From NCBI GenBank assembly GCA_039970095.1, contig JBDVMP010000075.1, positions 68,409 through 132,408 of the forward strand: 64,000 nt of DNA, read 5' to 3'. The position numbers and the translations under genes were made by a program. Below, in pieces: positions 35,465-44,450 of this stretch. Source of the stretch: JAMZMI01 sp039970095. GTDB taxonomy: Bacteria > Bacteroidota > Bacteroidia > Cytophagales > Cyclobacteriaceae. The notes below the pieces were generated by a model that saw only the letters and a list, made by a program, of their open reading frames with translations, searched no databases and was not told the DNA's origin. Each line of letters opens with the position of its first letter. Positions within the stretch are counted from its first letter, which is position 1.

Positions 35465-37612
35465 TTATAAGTTTTGTAATTGATTGTTTTTACCACCGAT
35501 AGTGATGAAGCAGCCAATGAAGATGAATCGCTTCGCAGGAAGTTTTACAGCCTCAGACAAGTATTGCCCATCAGTGTTTGGTGCACTAGAAAAATTGTAT
35601 CCAAAAACCTGCTCCTGCCCCAGCAAATTGCTGGCAGAGAAGTAGAGAATCAGGTTTTGTTTAGGCAGCCACGCCATGTTGTAGCTCAGATCCTGATAAA
35701 CCGGAGTACTCGATTGATTGAATCCGTTTTGTGCCGGGTCGTTGTACGGTCTTCCAGACGTCACCGAGTAGGTCGCACCTATTTGCGCGTTAAATCGTGG
35801 CATCCATCTTTTCACCACTATTGACATATTATGCTCCGAAGTAAAGCTTGGTGCAGCTGCCTCCGGGTAGTTTTGAAAGTCCCTCTCCGACTTTAGCCAT
35901 GAGTAAGACACCCAGTAATCAAAGTATTTAATCCCTGTTCTATCTCTCCAGAAAACATCCATTCCGTAAGCATATCCATTCCCGGCATTGGTGAATGTAT
36001 CCGAATCAAAGGCATCTGTGTATTTCACTAGCTTATCGTAATCTTTTAGATAACCTTCAACCCTGAAAACCTGATCGTCTTTGATTCTTTGGTAGTTAAG
36101 AATATAATGTGCCGCTCTTTCTTGAGAGAGATCATCCGTAAACCGCATGTAGTCTTCTTCTGGATCCTGATAAAAAAGTCCTGTGGCAAATGACACCTGG
36201 CTGTGCTCACCTATTGAGTGCGCCAATGAGATTCGCGGCGACCAATTGATGGTGTTCATATAGCTTTCGTATTCTGAGCGCACCCCTCCTCTTAATATCC
36301 ACTTTTCTGAGATGTAGTGATCCAGTTCTGCAAACAACACAGGTCTCGTTTGACTAAATCCTAAATCCCTCTGACCTGTCGAATCGCTTAAGTGCTCTTT
36401 ATATTCTCGATGAAAAACCTCAACTCCAGCGTTCAAAAAAGTACGATCGCTGAAAGAATGGTTGTATTTGGTCTTTGTGTGATAATTAGTCACAGGCGAA
36501 GCTGACCCAAGGTGATTAAACTGAGTCCTTTCATAATTATGCGTTACAGAACTTCCCACGTACCACATATCTGTCTCACCCACTGGCTTCTCATAGCTTA
36601 GGGTGGCGAAGGCAAAATCATTCCGAACGGCAATGGCATCATACCCTTGTTCATTCAGCTTAGTCTCACGCTCCAGCGAAAAACTACTCGTGCTTGTCAT
36701 GACCATGCTTCTCAACTTCCCTCCATTATCAAAGTCCTTCTTATAAGCAAAAGTGGCGTCCGGGCTCACGGTTCCTTGGTTCCAATCCACCCGTTGTGAA
36801 ATGATCTTATTGTAAGGGTTTAGGTTGAGGTAGCCCAGCTTTCCGTAAAACGATTGATTGTTCCAGGATTTGGTAGCGGACACATCTGCTCCCACAGTCA
36901 TCAAGGAAATATCTATCTGGGAAGCAGGCTCTACATCCAATGTTTTCAGAATCAAGGCAGAAGACAATGCCTGACCATACTCCGCACTATATCCACCCGT
37001 GCTGAAAAAGGTTCCTTTGAAGAGGAAAGGAGAAAATCGACTTCTGGATGGAATAGCAGGCCCACCTGTACCATAGAAGCCAGAAGACTCCATACCATCT
37101 ATGAATACTTTGGTTTCGCCAGCTGTTCCGCCTCGCACGAAAAGTCTCCCGGATTCACCGTTCTTCTGAGTACCCGGCAATGTATTGAGAGCAGCAGGAA
37201 TATCGGCCGTGGCTCCTGCCGTCATGGCAATATCCAGGCTTTTCAGAATCACAGCCTTGCTCTCATCACCGGCTTCAAACGCCCCTGCTGAAATAGTCAC
37301 AGCCTCCATGGCATTAAAAACTTCTTTCAAGCGGATATCAAAATCCGTCTGTCCATTTAGATCAACTCCTATTTCCTGCTTTTCAAAACCAATGAAACTG
37401 ATCACCAAAACCTGATCCCCTGTTTCGAAAGTCTCGAAAGTGAACCCTCCATCTATATTGGTGGTGGCGCCATCATATGTATCCAATAGGTAAACATTGG
37501 CCCCAATTAGTGCATTGCCAGATTGGTCGGTCACTACTCCGTTTATCGCTGTTTGAGCAAAAGTGACTGAGCTCAGAAAAATAAAGAGATATGCTTGTAA
37601 GATAGTTTTCAT
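35465..37612 (-). CDS. TonB-dependent outer-membrane receptor
   Basis: The 715-residue protein has a signal peptide (MKTILQAYLFIFLSSVTFAQ). A CarboxypepD_reg-like domain (about 22-95, INGVVTDQSGNALIGANVYLLDT) and a plug domain (about 115-225, with LPGTQKNGESGRLFVRGGTAGETKVFIDGM) follow. The rest is a beta-barrel of alternating aromatic strands ending in GCFITIGGKNNQLQNL. It takes up an unknown ligand with energy from TonB. The barrel is short for the family, like siderophore- or small-ligand receptors rather than SusC. It heads a five-gene operon ending in a LytS/LytR pair. A hairpin-forming inverted repeat sits directly before its start codon. Confidence 0.9.
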   Translation of the reverse strand: MKTILQAYLFIFLSSVTFAQTAINGVVTDQSGNALIGANVYLLDTYDGATTNIDGGFTFETFETGDQVLVISFIGFEKQEIGVDLNGQTDFDIRLKEVFNAMEAVTISAGAFEAGDESKAVILKSLDIAMTAGATADIPAALNTLPGTQKNGESGRLFVRGGTAGETKVFIDGMESSGFYGTGGPAIPSRSRFSPFLFKGTFFSTGGYSAEYGQALSSALILKTLDVEPASQIDISLMTVGADVSATKSWNNQSFYGKLGYLNLNPYNKIISQRVDWNQGTVSPDATFAYKKDFDNGGKLRSMVMTSTSSFSLERETKLNEQGYDAIAVRNDFAFATLSYEKPVGETDMWYVGSSVTHNYERTQFNHLGSASPVTNYHTKTKYNHSFSDRTFLNAGVEVFHREYKEHLSDSTGQRDLGFSQTRPVLFAELDHYISEKWILRGGVRSEYESYMNTINWSPRISLAHSIGEHSQVSFATGLFYQDPEEDYMRFTDDLSQERAAHYILNYQRIKDDQVFRVEGYLKDYDKLVKYTDAFDSDTFTNAGNGYAYGMDVFWRDRTGIKYFDYWVSYSWLKSERDFQNYPEAAAPSFTSEHNMSIVVKRWMPRFNAQIGATYSVTSGRPYNDPAQNGFNQSSTPVYQDLSYNMAWLPKQNLILYFSASNLLGQEQVFGYNFSSAPNTDGQYLSEAVKLPAKRFIFIGCFITIGGKNNQLQNL

Positions 37613-37613
37613 T

Positions 37614-37637
37614 TCGAATCGCTTTGATGATTCGAAA
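37614..37637 (-). promoter_or_regulatory. inverted repeat directly before the TonB receptor start codon
   Basis: Perfect 8-bp arms TTCGAATC and GATTCGAA around an 8-nt spacer, ending one base from the ATG on the minus strand. It could be an operator or an mRNA hairpin that controls translation. Confidence 0.5.
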
Positions 37638-37743
37638 GTGGTGGAGATCCCTATCTATTGAAACTTAGCTTTACCGAACTGTAGAAAAATCTGGATGAAC
37701 TGTAAAGCACGAACATTAATTGAATCAAAAATCTTAAATATTC

Positions 37744-37763
37744 GTATTTAGTATGCATGCATA
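37744..37763. promoter_or_regulatory. operator copy 1 (palindromic core) upstream of acyl-CoA dehydrogenase
   Basis: ATTTAGTATGCATGCATA contains the perfect palindrome TATGCATGCATA (37752-37763). It sits over the place where the -33 box should be and recurs 39 bp downstream. Confidence 0.7.
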
Positions 37764-37775
37764 ACAAATTATTTA

Positions 37776-37783
37776 TATATTTG
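37776..37783 (+). promoter_or_regulatory. -7 box of the acyl-CoA dehydrogenase gene
   Basis: TATATTTG fits TAnnTTTG and lies between the two palindromic operator copies. Transcription would begin near 37790, giving a leader of about 50 nt. Confidence 0.55.
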
Positions 37784-37802
37784 GATTTAGTATGCATGCA
37801 TA
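37783..37802. promoter_or_regulatory. operator copy 2 (palindromic core) upstream of acyl-CoA dehydrogenase
   Basis: A second copy of the same 18-bp sequence, with the palindrome at 37791-37802, just after the -7 box and over the predicted transcription start. The identical flank ATTTAG shows that the repeat is longer than the palindrome. Confidence 0.7.
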
Positions 37803-37839
37803 CCATTTTAACATTAAACCAGATTCAAATAACTAAGTC

Positions 37840-39648
37840 ATGGAAGCAGTAGCTGAAAAACCATCAATTAAAGGCGGTGAATTTATCATCAGGGAAACAG
37901 AATCACATGAAGTATTCATTCCTGAGGAATTTTCTGAAGAACAAAAAATGATGGCTGCTGCCACACAAGACTTCATCGATACGGAGATAACCCCCAATAT
38001 AGAGCGTATCGACACAATGGAAGAAGGGCTCATGCCTGAACTCATGAACAAAGCCGGAGAGCTCGGGCTCCTCGGAGTGGCCGTACCGGAAGAATACGGC
38101 GGCCTGGGCATGAACTTCAATACAAGCATGCTCATGGCAGACATCATTGCTGCCTCAGGCTCGTTCTCCACGGCTTATGGCGCCCATACAGGTATAGGCA
38201 CTTTGCCGATTCTCTACTACGGTACCGAAGAGCAAAAACAAAAATACCTTCCCCTACTCGCCTCTGGTGAGTGGAAAGCCGCTTATTGTCTCACTGAACC
38301 AGATGCTGGATCAGATGCCAATAGCGGAAAGACAAAAGCAAAATTGACAGACGATGGCAAGCACTACGTCATCAATGGACAGAAGATGTGGATCTCCAAT
38401 GCGGGATTTGCGGATATCTTCATCGTTTTCGCCAAAATCGATGACGACAAAAACCTTACGGCCTTTCTCGTAGAGAAAACATTTGGTGGTATCACGATGA
38501 ACGATGAGGAGAAAAAACTCGGAATCAAAGGATCTTCCACCCGTCAGGTATTTTTCAACGACTGCAAAGTGCCTGTTGAAAATATGCTTTCAGAAAGGGA
38601 AAACGGATTTAAGATAGCTGTGAATGTCTTGAATGTAGGTCGAATCAAGCTTGGATGTGGCGTAATCAATGGTTGTAAAACCATTGCGAGTCTGTCCACT
38701 AACTATGCCAATGAACGAAAGCAATTTGATGTTTCAATCTCAAGCTTTGGTGCTATTCAGCAAAAGCTGGCCAACATGGCGGCCAAGACTTATGCAGTAG
38801 AGTCTGCTTCATACAGAGCCGGACAAAATATAGATGACCGAATAGAAGCGCTGATAGCGGACGGCATGGACTCAAGTAAAGCCAAACTGAAAGCTCTGGA
38901 GCAATTCTCTATAGAATGTGCCATCATCAAAATCATCGGTTCTGAGACATTGGACTATGTGGTGGATGAAGGAGTTCAGGTTTACGGTGGTATGGGCTTC
39001 TCAGAAGAGGCACCAATGGCCAGAGCCTACAGAGATGCTCGTATTACAAGAATTTACGAAGGAACAAATGAAATCAACCGCATGCTTTTGGTAGGCATGA
39101 TGTTTAAGCGTGCCATGAAAGGTGAGCTTGACCTTCTGGAACCTGCTATGGCTGTAGCCAAAGAGCTGACCTCTGTGCCTTCTTTTGACATGCCTGACCT
39201 GAGCCAGCCAATGGCCGAAGAAAAGGATGTGTTGAAAAAACTCAAAAAAGCTGCACTTATGGTAGCGGGAAAAGCCGCAGAGACATTCGGCCCTAAGCTC
39301 AACGACGAGCAGGAAATCCTGATGCACATCGCGGATATGCTGATCGAGATTTATGCCGTGGAGTCAACGATTCTCAGAACAGAAAAACTGATCGGTCTGT
39401 ATGGAGAAGATGGAGCCAAACTTTACACTGACATGACGGCTCTGTATATGCATGAGGCCATTCAGAAAATCAGAAACCATGGAGATGAGGCGGTGGCTTG
39501 TATCACAGATGGGGATGAATTGAAAGTCATGCTGATGGGAATGAAGCGCTTCACCAAAGCCAACCCTGTAAATACAAGAAACCTAAGAGCAGCTATCGCT
39601 GAAAGGATGATCGCAGAGAATAAATTTCCTTACTCCCTGTATAAATAA
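37840..39648 (+). CDS. acyl-CoA dehydrogenase (about 600-residue type)
   Basis: An FAD-dependent enzyme that oxidises acyl-CoA to trans-2-enoyl-CoA, the first step of beta-oxidation. The 602 residues contain the N-terminal helical domain and the signature AYCLTEPDAGSDANSG. Other family motifs are MWISNAGFADIFIVFAK, the second signature VYGGMGFSEEAPMARAYRDARI, and the catalytic-Glu region ITRIYEGTNEINRMLL. An extra helical domain of about 150 residues at the C-terminus is typical of this long bacterial group. It is a single gene with twin palindromic operators at its promoter and a terminator downstream, so it is probably repressed when fatty acids are absent (inference). Confidence 0.95.
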   Translation: MEAVAEKPSIKGGEFIIRETESHEVFIPEEFSEEQKMMAAATQDFIDTEITPNIERIDTMEEGLMPELMNKAGELGLLGVAVPEEYGGLGMNFNTSMLMADIIAASGSFSTAYGAHTGIGTLPILYYGTEEQKQKYLPLLASGEWKAAYCLTEPDAGSDANSGKTKAKLTDDGKHYVINGQKMWISNAGFADIFIVFAKIDDDKNLTAFLVEKTFGGITMNDEEKKLGIKGSSTRQVFFNDCKVPVENMLSERENGFKIAVNVLNVGRIKLGCGVINGCKTIASLSTNYANERKQFDVSISSFGAIQQKLANMAAKTYAVESASYRAGQNIDDRIEALIADGMDSSKAKLKALEQFSIECAIIKIIGSETLDYVVDEGVQVYGGMGFSEEAPMARAYRDARITRIYEGTNEINRMLLVGMMFKRAMKGELDLLEPAMAVAKELTSVPSFDMPDLSQPMAEEKDVLKKLKKAALMVAGKAAETFGPKLNDEQEILMHIADMLIEIYAVESTILRTEKLIGLYGEDGAKLYTDMTALYMHEAIQKIRNHGDEAVACITDGDELKVMLMGMKRFTKANPVNTRNLRAAIAERMIAENKFPYSLYK

Positions 39649-39673
39649 GAAAGATTTAGTTTGTTGAAATCCG

Positions 39674-39704
39674 AAAAGTCTCGCCTCGTGGTGAGACTTT
39701 TTTT
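39674..39704 (+). terminator. rho-independent terminator after acyl-CoA dehydrogenase
   Basis: Arms AGTCTCGCC and GGTGAGACT (one G-T pair) around TCGT, followed by seven T residues. Confidence 0.9.
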
Positions 39705-39779
39705 ATATCAATCCTCAACAAGCTTTCTTTAGACTGGTTTATCGCATAATTTTAATCAAAACTACAAAGGCAGGGCTCA

Positions 39780-41207
39780 ATGGAATTCAAAAAACTCACC
39801 ACAAAAGAGAAAGCACTTTCTCTCAACCTGGATGATAAGGTATATGGCACCATCGCAGAGATTGGTGGCGGTCAGGAAGTAGCAGATTGGTTTTTCAAGG
39901 CTGGTGCAGCCTCAGGCACCATTGCCAAGACCATGTCGGCCTATGACATGACTTTTAGTGATGCCATTTATGGCAAGAGTGAGCGATATGTATGCGAGGA
40001 GAAACTGATAAAAATGCTCAATCGTGAGTATTCACTCCTCTCTCAGCGACTTACGCAACGTGCCAAGCGCTCCCATTTCTTTGCTTTCGCTAATACAGTA
40101 GAGACACTCAACTTTAAAAGAACCAATGAAGGTCATGGTTGGGTTGGGCTGAGGTTTCAAAAGCACGCAGGTTCTGAGCCCAATGATTGTGTCATTCACG
40201 TCTTGCTACGGGACAATGACCCGCTGAGACAACAACAGGTGCTCGGTATGGTCGGTGTGAATCTCATTCACGCTTGCTTCAACAACAATGAGCCTGAAGA
40301 CATCATTGCTGATCTAAGTGACAATATTCATTCGAGCAGATTGGAGATAGACTTTTTCAGGATTGAGGGTCCCGATTTTCACCACGTGGATAATCGCTTG
40401 CTGGCGCTGAAGTTGGTCAAAAATGGCCTGACTCATGCCACCATGTTCGACCGTGACGGTAATGTCATGCAGCCTTCTGAGGTGCTGTACAAAAAAAATG
40501 TCTTCGTCCTGAGAGGCCGATTTCGTCCCGTAACCCATGTCAACGTAGATATGATGCTGACCGGAATGCGGGCATTCCGAAAAGAAAAAGACGTTGAAAT
40601 CAAAAACATACTCCCAATTGTAGAGATTACGCTAAACGACCTCACACTAGGTGGTGAAGTAGATGAAACAGACTTCCTCGATCGCGTGGATTTGCTGTGT
40701 TCTCTGGGACAAACTGTGATGATCTCTAACTACCAGGAACACTACAAAATCGCGGCTTACCTTTCCAAGTTTACCCGTCAGCGGAAAATCGGAATTGTGC
40801 TTGGATACAACAATCTGGTAAGGATTTTTGACGAAGCATATTATGACAACCTCAATGGAGGGATTTTAGAATCATTCTCAAGGCTATTTGGTAGCAACGT
40901 AAAACTCTATGTCTATCCAGTTCAGGAAAAAGACGGAGATGAGTTGAAAACTATAAATGAATTTCAGCCATCAGATCATCTGAAACATTTATTCGAGTAT
41001 CTCCTGGCCAATGATAAGATCGCCGATGTTCACGGAGCAAAACAAGAGTACCTGCAAATCATCTCTGATAGTGTGCTTGGTATGATAGAGCAAGGAGATA
41101 CGGGCTGGGAGCAGCACGTACCTAACAGGGTTGCCGAAGCAATAAAAGAAAATCACCTCTTCAATTTCCCATATGAAGTTCCTCAGGATGAGGACGATAT
41201 CAGCTGA
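39780..41207 (+). CDS. conserved protein of unknown function, about 475 residues
   Basis: The sequence belongs to a well-conserved soluble family seen in many Bacteroidota. Recognisable segments are AEIGGGQEVADWFFKAGAAS, TIAKTMSAYDMTFSDAIYG, RYVCEEKLIKML, GHGWVGLRFQ and MISNYQEHYKIAAYLS. No signal peptide or membrane segment is present. I do not know an established function. Names such as nicotinate-nucleotide adenylyltransferase or TonB receptor that sometimes attach to such proteins are not supported by any motif here (no HxGH). It is a single gene between a terminator and the SNF transporter. Confidence 0.8.
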   Translation: MEFKKLTTKEKALSLNLDDKVYGTIAEIGGGQEVADWFFKAGAASGTIAKTMSAYDMTFSDAIYGKSERYVCEEKLIKMLNREYSLLSQRLTQRAKRSHFFAFANTVETLNFKRTNEGHGWVGLRFQKHAGSEPNDCVIHVLLRDNDPLRQQQVLGMVGVNLIHACFNNNEPEDIIADLSDNIHSSRLEIDFFRIEGPDFHHVDNRLLALKLVKNGLTHATMFDRDGNVMQPSEVLYKKNVFVLRGRFRPVTHVNVDMMLTGMRAFRKEKDVEIKNILPIVEITLNDLTLGGEVDETDFLDRVDLLCSLGQTVMISNYQEHYKIAAYLSKFTRQRKIGIVLGYNNLVRIFDEAYYDNLNGGILESFSRLFGSNVKLYVYPVQEKDGDELKTINEFQPSDHLKHLFEYLLANDKIADVHGAKQEYLQIISDSVLGMIEQGDTGWEQHVPNRVAEAIKENHLFNFPYEVPQDEDDIS

Positions 41208-41252
41208 CCTCTACTCGCATAAATAAAAGCACCAGACTTAGAGGCGTTTTGC

Positions 41253-41260
41253 TATATTTG
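41253..41260 (+). promoter_or_regulatory. -7 box of the SNF transporter gene
   Basis: TATATTTG matches TAnnTTTG and lies 21 bp before the ATG at 41282. No clear -33 box was found. Confidence 0.45.
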
Positions 41261-41281
41261 AAACTTTAATTTTTTCGATAT

Positions 41282-42670
41282 ATGGCAGCAAGAGGATCAT
41301 TTTCAAATAGGTTAGGTTTTATACTGGCAGCAGCTGGTTCAGCAGTTGGATTAGGTAACATTTGGAAATTCCCGTTCGAAGTTGGACTCGGTGGCGGAGC
41401 AGCATTTGTGGCCATGTATCTCGTGTTCTGTTTCCTGCTTTGTTTTCCTGTTATGGTTACAGAGGTAGCCATTGGTAGAAAAACACAGAAAAACCCTATC
41501 GGAGCATTTATTAAGCTTGGCTTTAAGAAATGGCGATTTCTCGGGATGCTCGGATTATTGGCCGGGGTTCTTATCCTATCCTTCTACAATGTAATTGCTG
41601 GATGGGCATTTGGATATTTTATCGAAATGGCACAAGGTAATTTTGCCGTAAGTCAAAACTTTGGAGCATTCACATCTGATTGGGTGCGTGTGGGTCTCTA
41701 TTCTATAATATTCATGTTCTTCACTGCATTCTTCGTTTCTAAAGGAGTGTCAGGTGGCATTGAAAAGCTGGCGAAGGTATTGATGCCCTCTCTTATCGTC
41801 ATGATTCTCTTACTAGTCGGGTATTCGTTTACCCTGCCACACGCCATGGCGGGAGTTGAGTTTTATCTGGTGCCAAAGTTTGATGCTATCGGCATTGGAA
41901 CAATTGGCGGAGCGCTAAGGCAAGCTTTTTTCTCCCTTTCACTCGGAATGGGAGCACTAATAACATATGGAAGTTACCTTTCTAAAAACGACAATATCAT
42001 AACCTCTTCGGCTTTTATCACCCTTGCCGATGTTGGGATAGCGTTTATCGCGGGTCTGATGATTTTTCCTCTGGTGGCCTACAACAACGGAGGAGATATG
42101 AGCCAGGTGCAATCGAGCCAGGCCGGTCCGGGATTGATATTCGTAACCCTGCCGGGCGTTTTTCAAACGTTGGGTTCGGGACTAGGCGCCTTTATTGGGG
42201 CATTCTTCTTTCTTTTGCTCTCTTTTGCAGCTCTGACTTCCACCGTATCTCTCCTTGAGGTACCTGTCTCTTATGTGGTAGATGAATTAGGATTTAAACG
42301 CAAGCCAGCTGTAATTCTGGTTGCAGTGGTAATTTTTATTGCCGGCATTCCATCTTTGCTGGCCAACGGAGCTTCGGACTTCTTCGGGACTGCTTTTAAA
42401 ATACCCGGATCCAGTGACTTTTTATCGCTGGCGGCAGGTTTAGCGGACATTATGCTATTGCTAGGCGGATTCCTCATTGTTACATTCGCAGCTTACGTGT
42501 GGAAAAAACACAATCTGCATGAAGAAATCGCCTTAGGGTTTGAGGGCTATCATCAGAGCTTCATTAAGAAAGGAATCAGTTTCTTGATTTCTTATCTATG
42601 CCCGGCAGTATTAGCCGTGCTTTTTGTATTGGTATTGCTCAACAACTTTTTCGGAATATCATTGATCTGA
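41282..42670 (+). CDS. sodium-dependent transporter (SNF/NSS family)
   Basis: A LeuT-like Na+:amino acid symporter of 462 residues. The first helix carries the unwound sodium/substrate region in GFILAAAGSAVGLGNIWKFPFEVGLGGGAAF. Helix 6 has the AFFSLSLGMGALITYGSYL segment. About 11-12 helices are visible. The length and the short C-terminus fit prokaryotic members. The substrate is probably an amino acid, not further assignable. It is followed by a convergent gene of unknown function. Confidence 0.94.
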   Translation: MAARGSFSNRLGFILAAAGSAVGLGNIWKFPFEVGLGGGAAFVAMYLVFCFLLCFPVMVTEVAIGRKTQKNPIGAFIKLGFKKWRFLGMLGLLAGVLILSFYNVIAGWAFGYFIEMAQGNFAVSQNFGAFTSDWVRVGLYSIIFMFFTAFFVSKGVSGGIEKLAKVLMPSLIVMILLLVGYSFTLPHAMAGVEFYLVPKFDAIGIGTIGGALRQAFFSLSLGMGALITYGSYLSKNDNIITSSAFITLADVGIAFIAGLMIFPLVAYNNGGDMSQVQSSQAGPGLIFVTLPGVFQTLGSGLGAFIGAFFFLLLSFAALTSTVSLLEVPVSYVVDELGFKRKPAVILVAVVIFIAGIPSLLANGASDFFGTAFKIPGSSDFLSLAAGLADIMLLLGGFLIVTFAAYVWKKHNLHEEIALGFEGYHQSFIKKGISFLISYLCPAVLAVLFVLVLLNNFFGISLI

Positions 42671-42679
42671 TCAAGAGGC

Positions 42680-43462
42680 CTATTGCTTAACGAATAGCCC
42701 AGGATCGTCTTCGTTGAAGTAAATCACATAGCTGCCTGTTGGTAGGTGGCTTACGTCCGTTTCCTTTCCATTGCCTTCCATGACTACATTATTACCTGCA
42801 TCATAAATTTTGAAAGTAGCAGACCGAGAGAAATAAAGCATCTTACTTGTTTTCAGAGGCGTGAAAGTGACTGGTTTCGGATAAAAATGAAGGTCTATCT
42901 CTCTGGAATAAAGGTGCTTTCCACTAGGAAGTACATATTTAATTCGAAACTTATTTGACCCCTCTTTTATTTTAGGGTAATGTGTGTACGTTTCACCTTC
43001 AAAACGTCCGGAAGCTTCTATAATAGCTTCTTCCTGCCAGAGTCCCATATCAATTTTTTCAACTACAAAACTCCCGCTTTCCTTCTCTCCCAGAGTTTTC
43101 CAAATCAGCGTAGAATCAGTAGTAATGATTTCACTGAATGAAAAGATACTGTGATAAAAAATTGCATCAGGATTGATTACAATTGGATTGCAACTGTCTT
43201 TATGAGTGATTTTTAATGCAACCGGAGCATACATATCCACTCCCTTGAAATCCACCTTAACAGCACTCGCCTTTGGATTAAAGGCCATCTTTTGGCCATT
43301 CACACTGATTTCTTTAATACAAAAATCTCGATTAACAGGGTCGTACGCATTTTGAATGAAAATAGGCCTGCCTTGGTAAACCCCTGCGATGTTCGTACTC
43401 CCTGGAGATTGTCCAAAAAGTAGATTGAATACGAGATAAAGGAACGTAGGGAGTAATGACAC
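42680..43462 (-). CDS. exported protein of unknown function with sorting-domain-like C-terminus
   Basis: A 260-residue protein with a signal peptide (MSLLPTFLYLVFNLLFGQS) and beta-rich sequence. The last 45 residues (ATFKIYDAGNNVVMEGNGKETDVSHLPTGSYVIYF and onward) have the look of a type IX secretion C-terminal sorting domain: short strands, VSHLPTGSYVI and a final FVKQ. It is not recognised otherwise. If the C-terminal reading is right, the protein is delivered to the surface by T9SS, but no T9SS genes lie in the window to confirm this. Confidence 0.6.
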   Translation of the reverse strand: MSLLPTFLYLVFNLLFGQSPGSTNIAGVYQGRPIFIQNAYDPVNRDFCIKEISVNGQKMAFNPKASAVKVDFKGVDMYAPVALKITHKDSCNPIVINPDAIFYHSIFSFSEIITTDSTLIWKTLGEKESGSFVVEKIDMGLWQEEAIIEASGRFEGETYTHYPKIKEGSNKFRIKYVLPSGKHLYSREIDLHFYPKPVTFTPLKTSKMLYFSRSATFKIYDAGNNVVMEGNGKETDVSHLPTGSYVIYFNEDDPGLFVKQ

Positions 43463-43669
43463 TTTTAGGCGCTTGGAATCAAAAATGAATTTAAGAAAAA
43501 AACAGAGAACAGGACTTATACTGTGTAAAAACCATTGAATAATATGTTCCTAAGCATTCCAAATTGAACAAATGTGGTCAAAACCGTTACCATAATTTAA
43601 CAATATTGGTTACTTTAGCTTGTAAAGGTGTATGTACCCGCATACCCGGAATTTGAATCCGCTATCACA

Positions 43670-43870
43670 ATGACGCAAATTATTTGGTACAATCCCGATA
43701 AAGACGCCTACGAAAAGGGAAACCAGCAGGATTACAACACTCTACTTTCCTCAAGCAAGAACAGTGATCGCTTCGATATTTTGTATGAATTTTCTGAAAA
43801 TTCTCAAAAGCTGATTGACAAGATTTTATCTTCTCTAAATACCGCAAGAGGAATGAAACTTCAGAGTTAA
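43670..43870 (+). CDS. small protein of unknown function, 66 residues
   Basis: A short soluble, charged protein: IIWYNPDKDAYEKGNQQDYNTLLSSS at the start and a helical C-terminus DRFDILYEFSENSQKLIDKILSSLN. The frame extends to 43628, but the ATG at 43670 starts a cleaner protein. Similar short proteins with an opening of IIWYN occur in Cytophagales as far as I recall; the function is unknown. It lies 31 bp upstream of the DUF4136 lipoprotein gene. Confidence 0.6.
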   Translation: MTQIIWYNPDKDAYEKGNQQDYNTLLSSSKNSDRFDILYEFSENSQKLIDKILSSLNTARGMKLQS

Positions 43871-43888
43871 AAGTTGTATCAATATCTT

Positions 43889-43896
43889 ATCTTTAG
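43889..43896 (+). promoter_or_regulatory. -7-like box directly before the DUF4136 gene
   Basis: TATCTTTA differs from TAnnTTTG in one base and ends 5 bp before the ATG at 43902, which would make the mRNA nearly leaderless. Confidence 0.35.
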
Positions 43897-43901
43897 CCAT
43901 C

Positions 43902-44450
43902 ATGAAACAATGGCTTCTGCTATTCGCAATTTTGCTTTTAAGTCAATGCAGTCCGAAGGTTGTAAACTTTGTAAATGAAGATGCTTCGTTCGAGAAATAT
44001 ACTGCTTTTGCTGTTGTAAACACCAAAAACAACGAGGCTCAGATGTCTGCTGAAGGGCATGAAATCAAAGCCAATATTGAAAGGGCTATTGAAGCTCAAA
44101 TGACACGAAGAGCATATAACAAATCCAACGCTAATCCAGACCTGATCGCCAGGTATGAAATCATCGCCAAGCAGGTATCTAAAACATCCAGTAACTCCTC
44201 TGGGTACTATGGATCCTACTATAACCCCTCTTTTACTGTCCGCACAATTTTGGAGGCAGTGCTGCTGATAGAACTTAATGATGTCAAATCACGCAAAGTC
44301 ATCTGGCAGGCCAGCATAGATCTGAGTCAGTACGACAAAAAATCCGCACAAGCCGAACTCATCAATAAAGCGGTGAGCCGCATTTTCGACACATACTTAT
44401 ACACAGCCGGTAAAAACAAGCCGGATCCTTCTTTAATTGAAAACGAATGA
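43902..44450 (+). CDS. DUF4136 lipoprotein
   Basis: A 182-residue lipoprotein (signal ending LLSQC at residue 16) with a DUF4136 domain: DASFEKYTAFAVVN, IKANIERAIEAQMTRRAY, NPDLIARYEI and VIWQASIDLSQ near the end. The family is widespread in Gram-negative envelopes and its function is unknown. A Ser/Tyr-rich insertion (SNSSGYYGSYYNPS) splits the domain. The stop overlaps the ATG of the NhaC gene by 4 bp, so the two are co-translated. Confidence 0.85.
   Translation: MKQWLLLFAILLLSQCSPKVVNFVNEDASFEKYTAFAVVNTKNNEAQMSAEGHEIKANIERAIEAQMTRRAYNKSNANPDLIARYEIIAKQVSKTSSNSSGYYGSYYNPSFTVRTILEAVLLIELNDVKSRKVIWQASIDLSQYDKKSAQAELINKAVSRIFDTYLYTAGKNKPDPSLIENE

Noticed and set aside
39780..41207. Nicotinate-nucleotide adenylyltransferase
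   Set aside because: The required HxGH nucleotidyltransferase motif and the usual size are absent.
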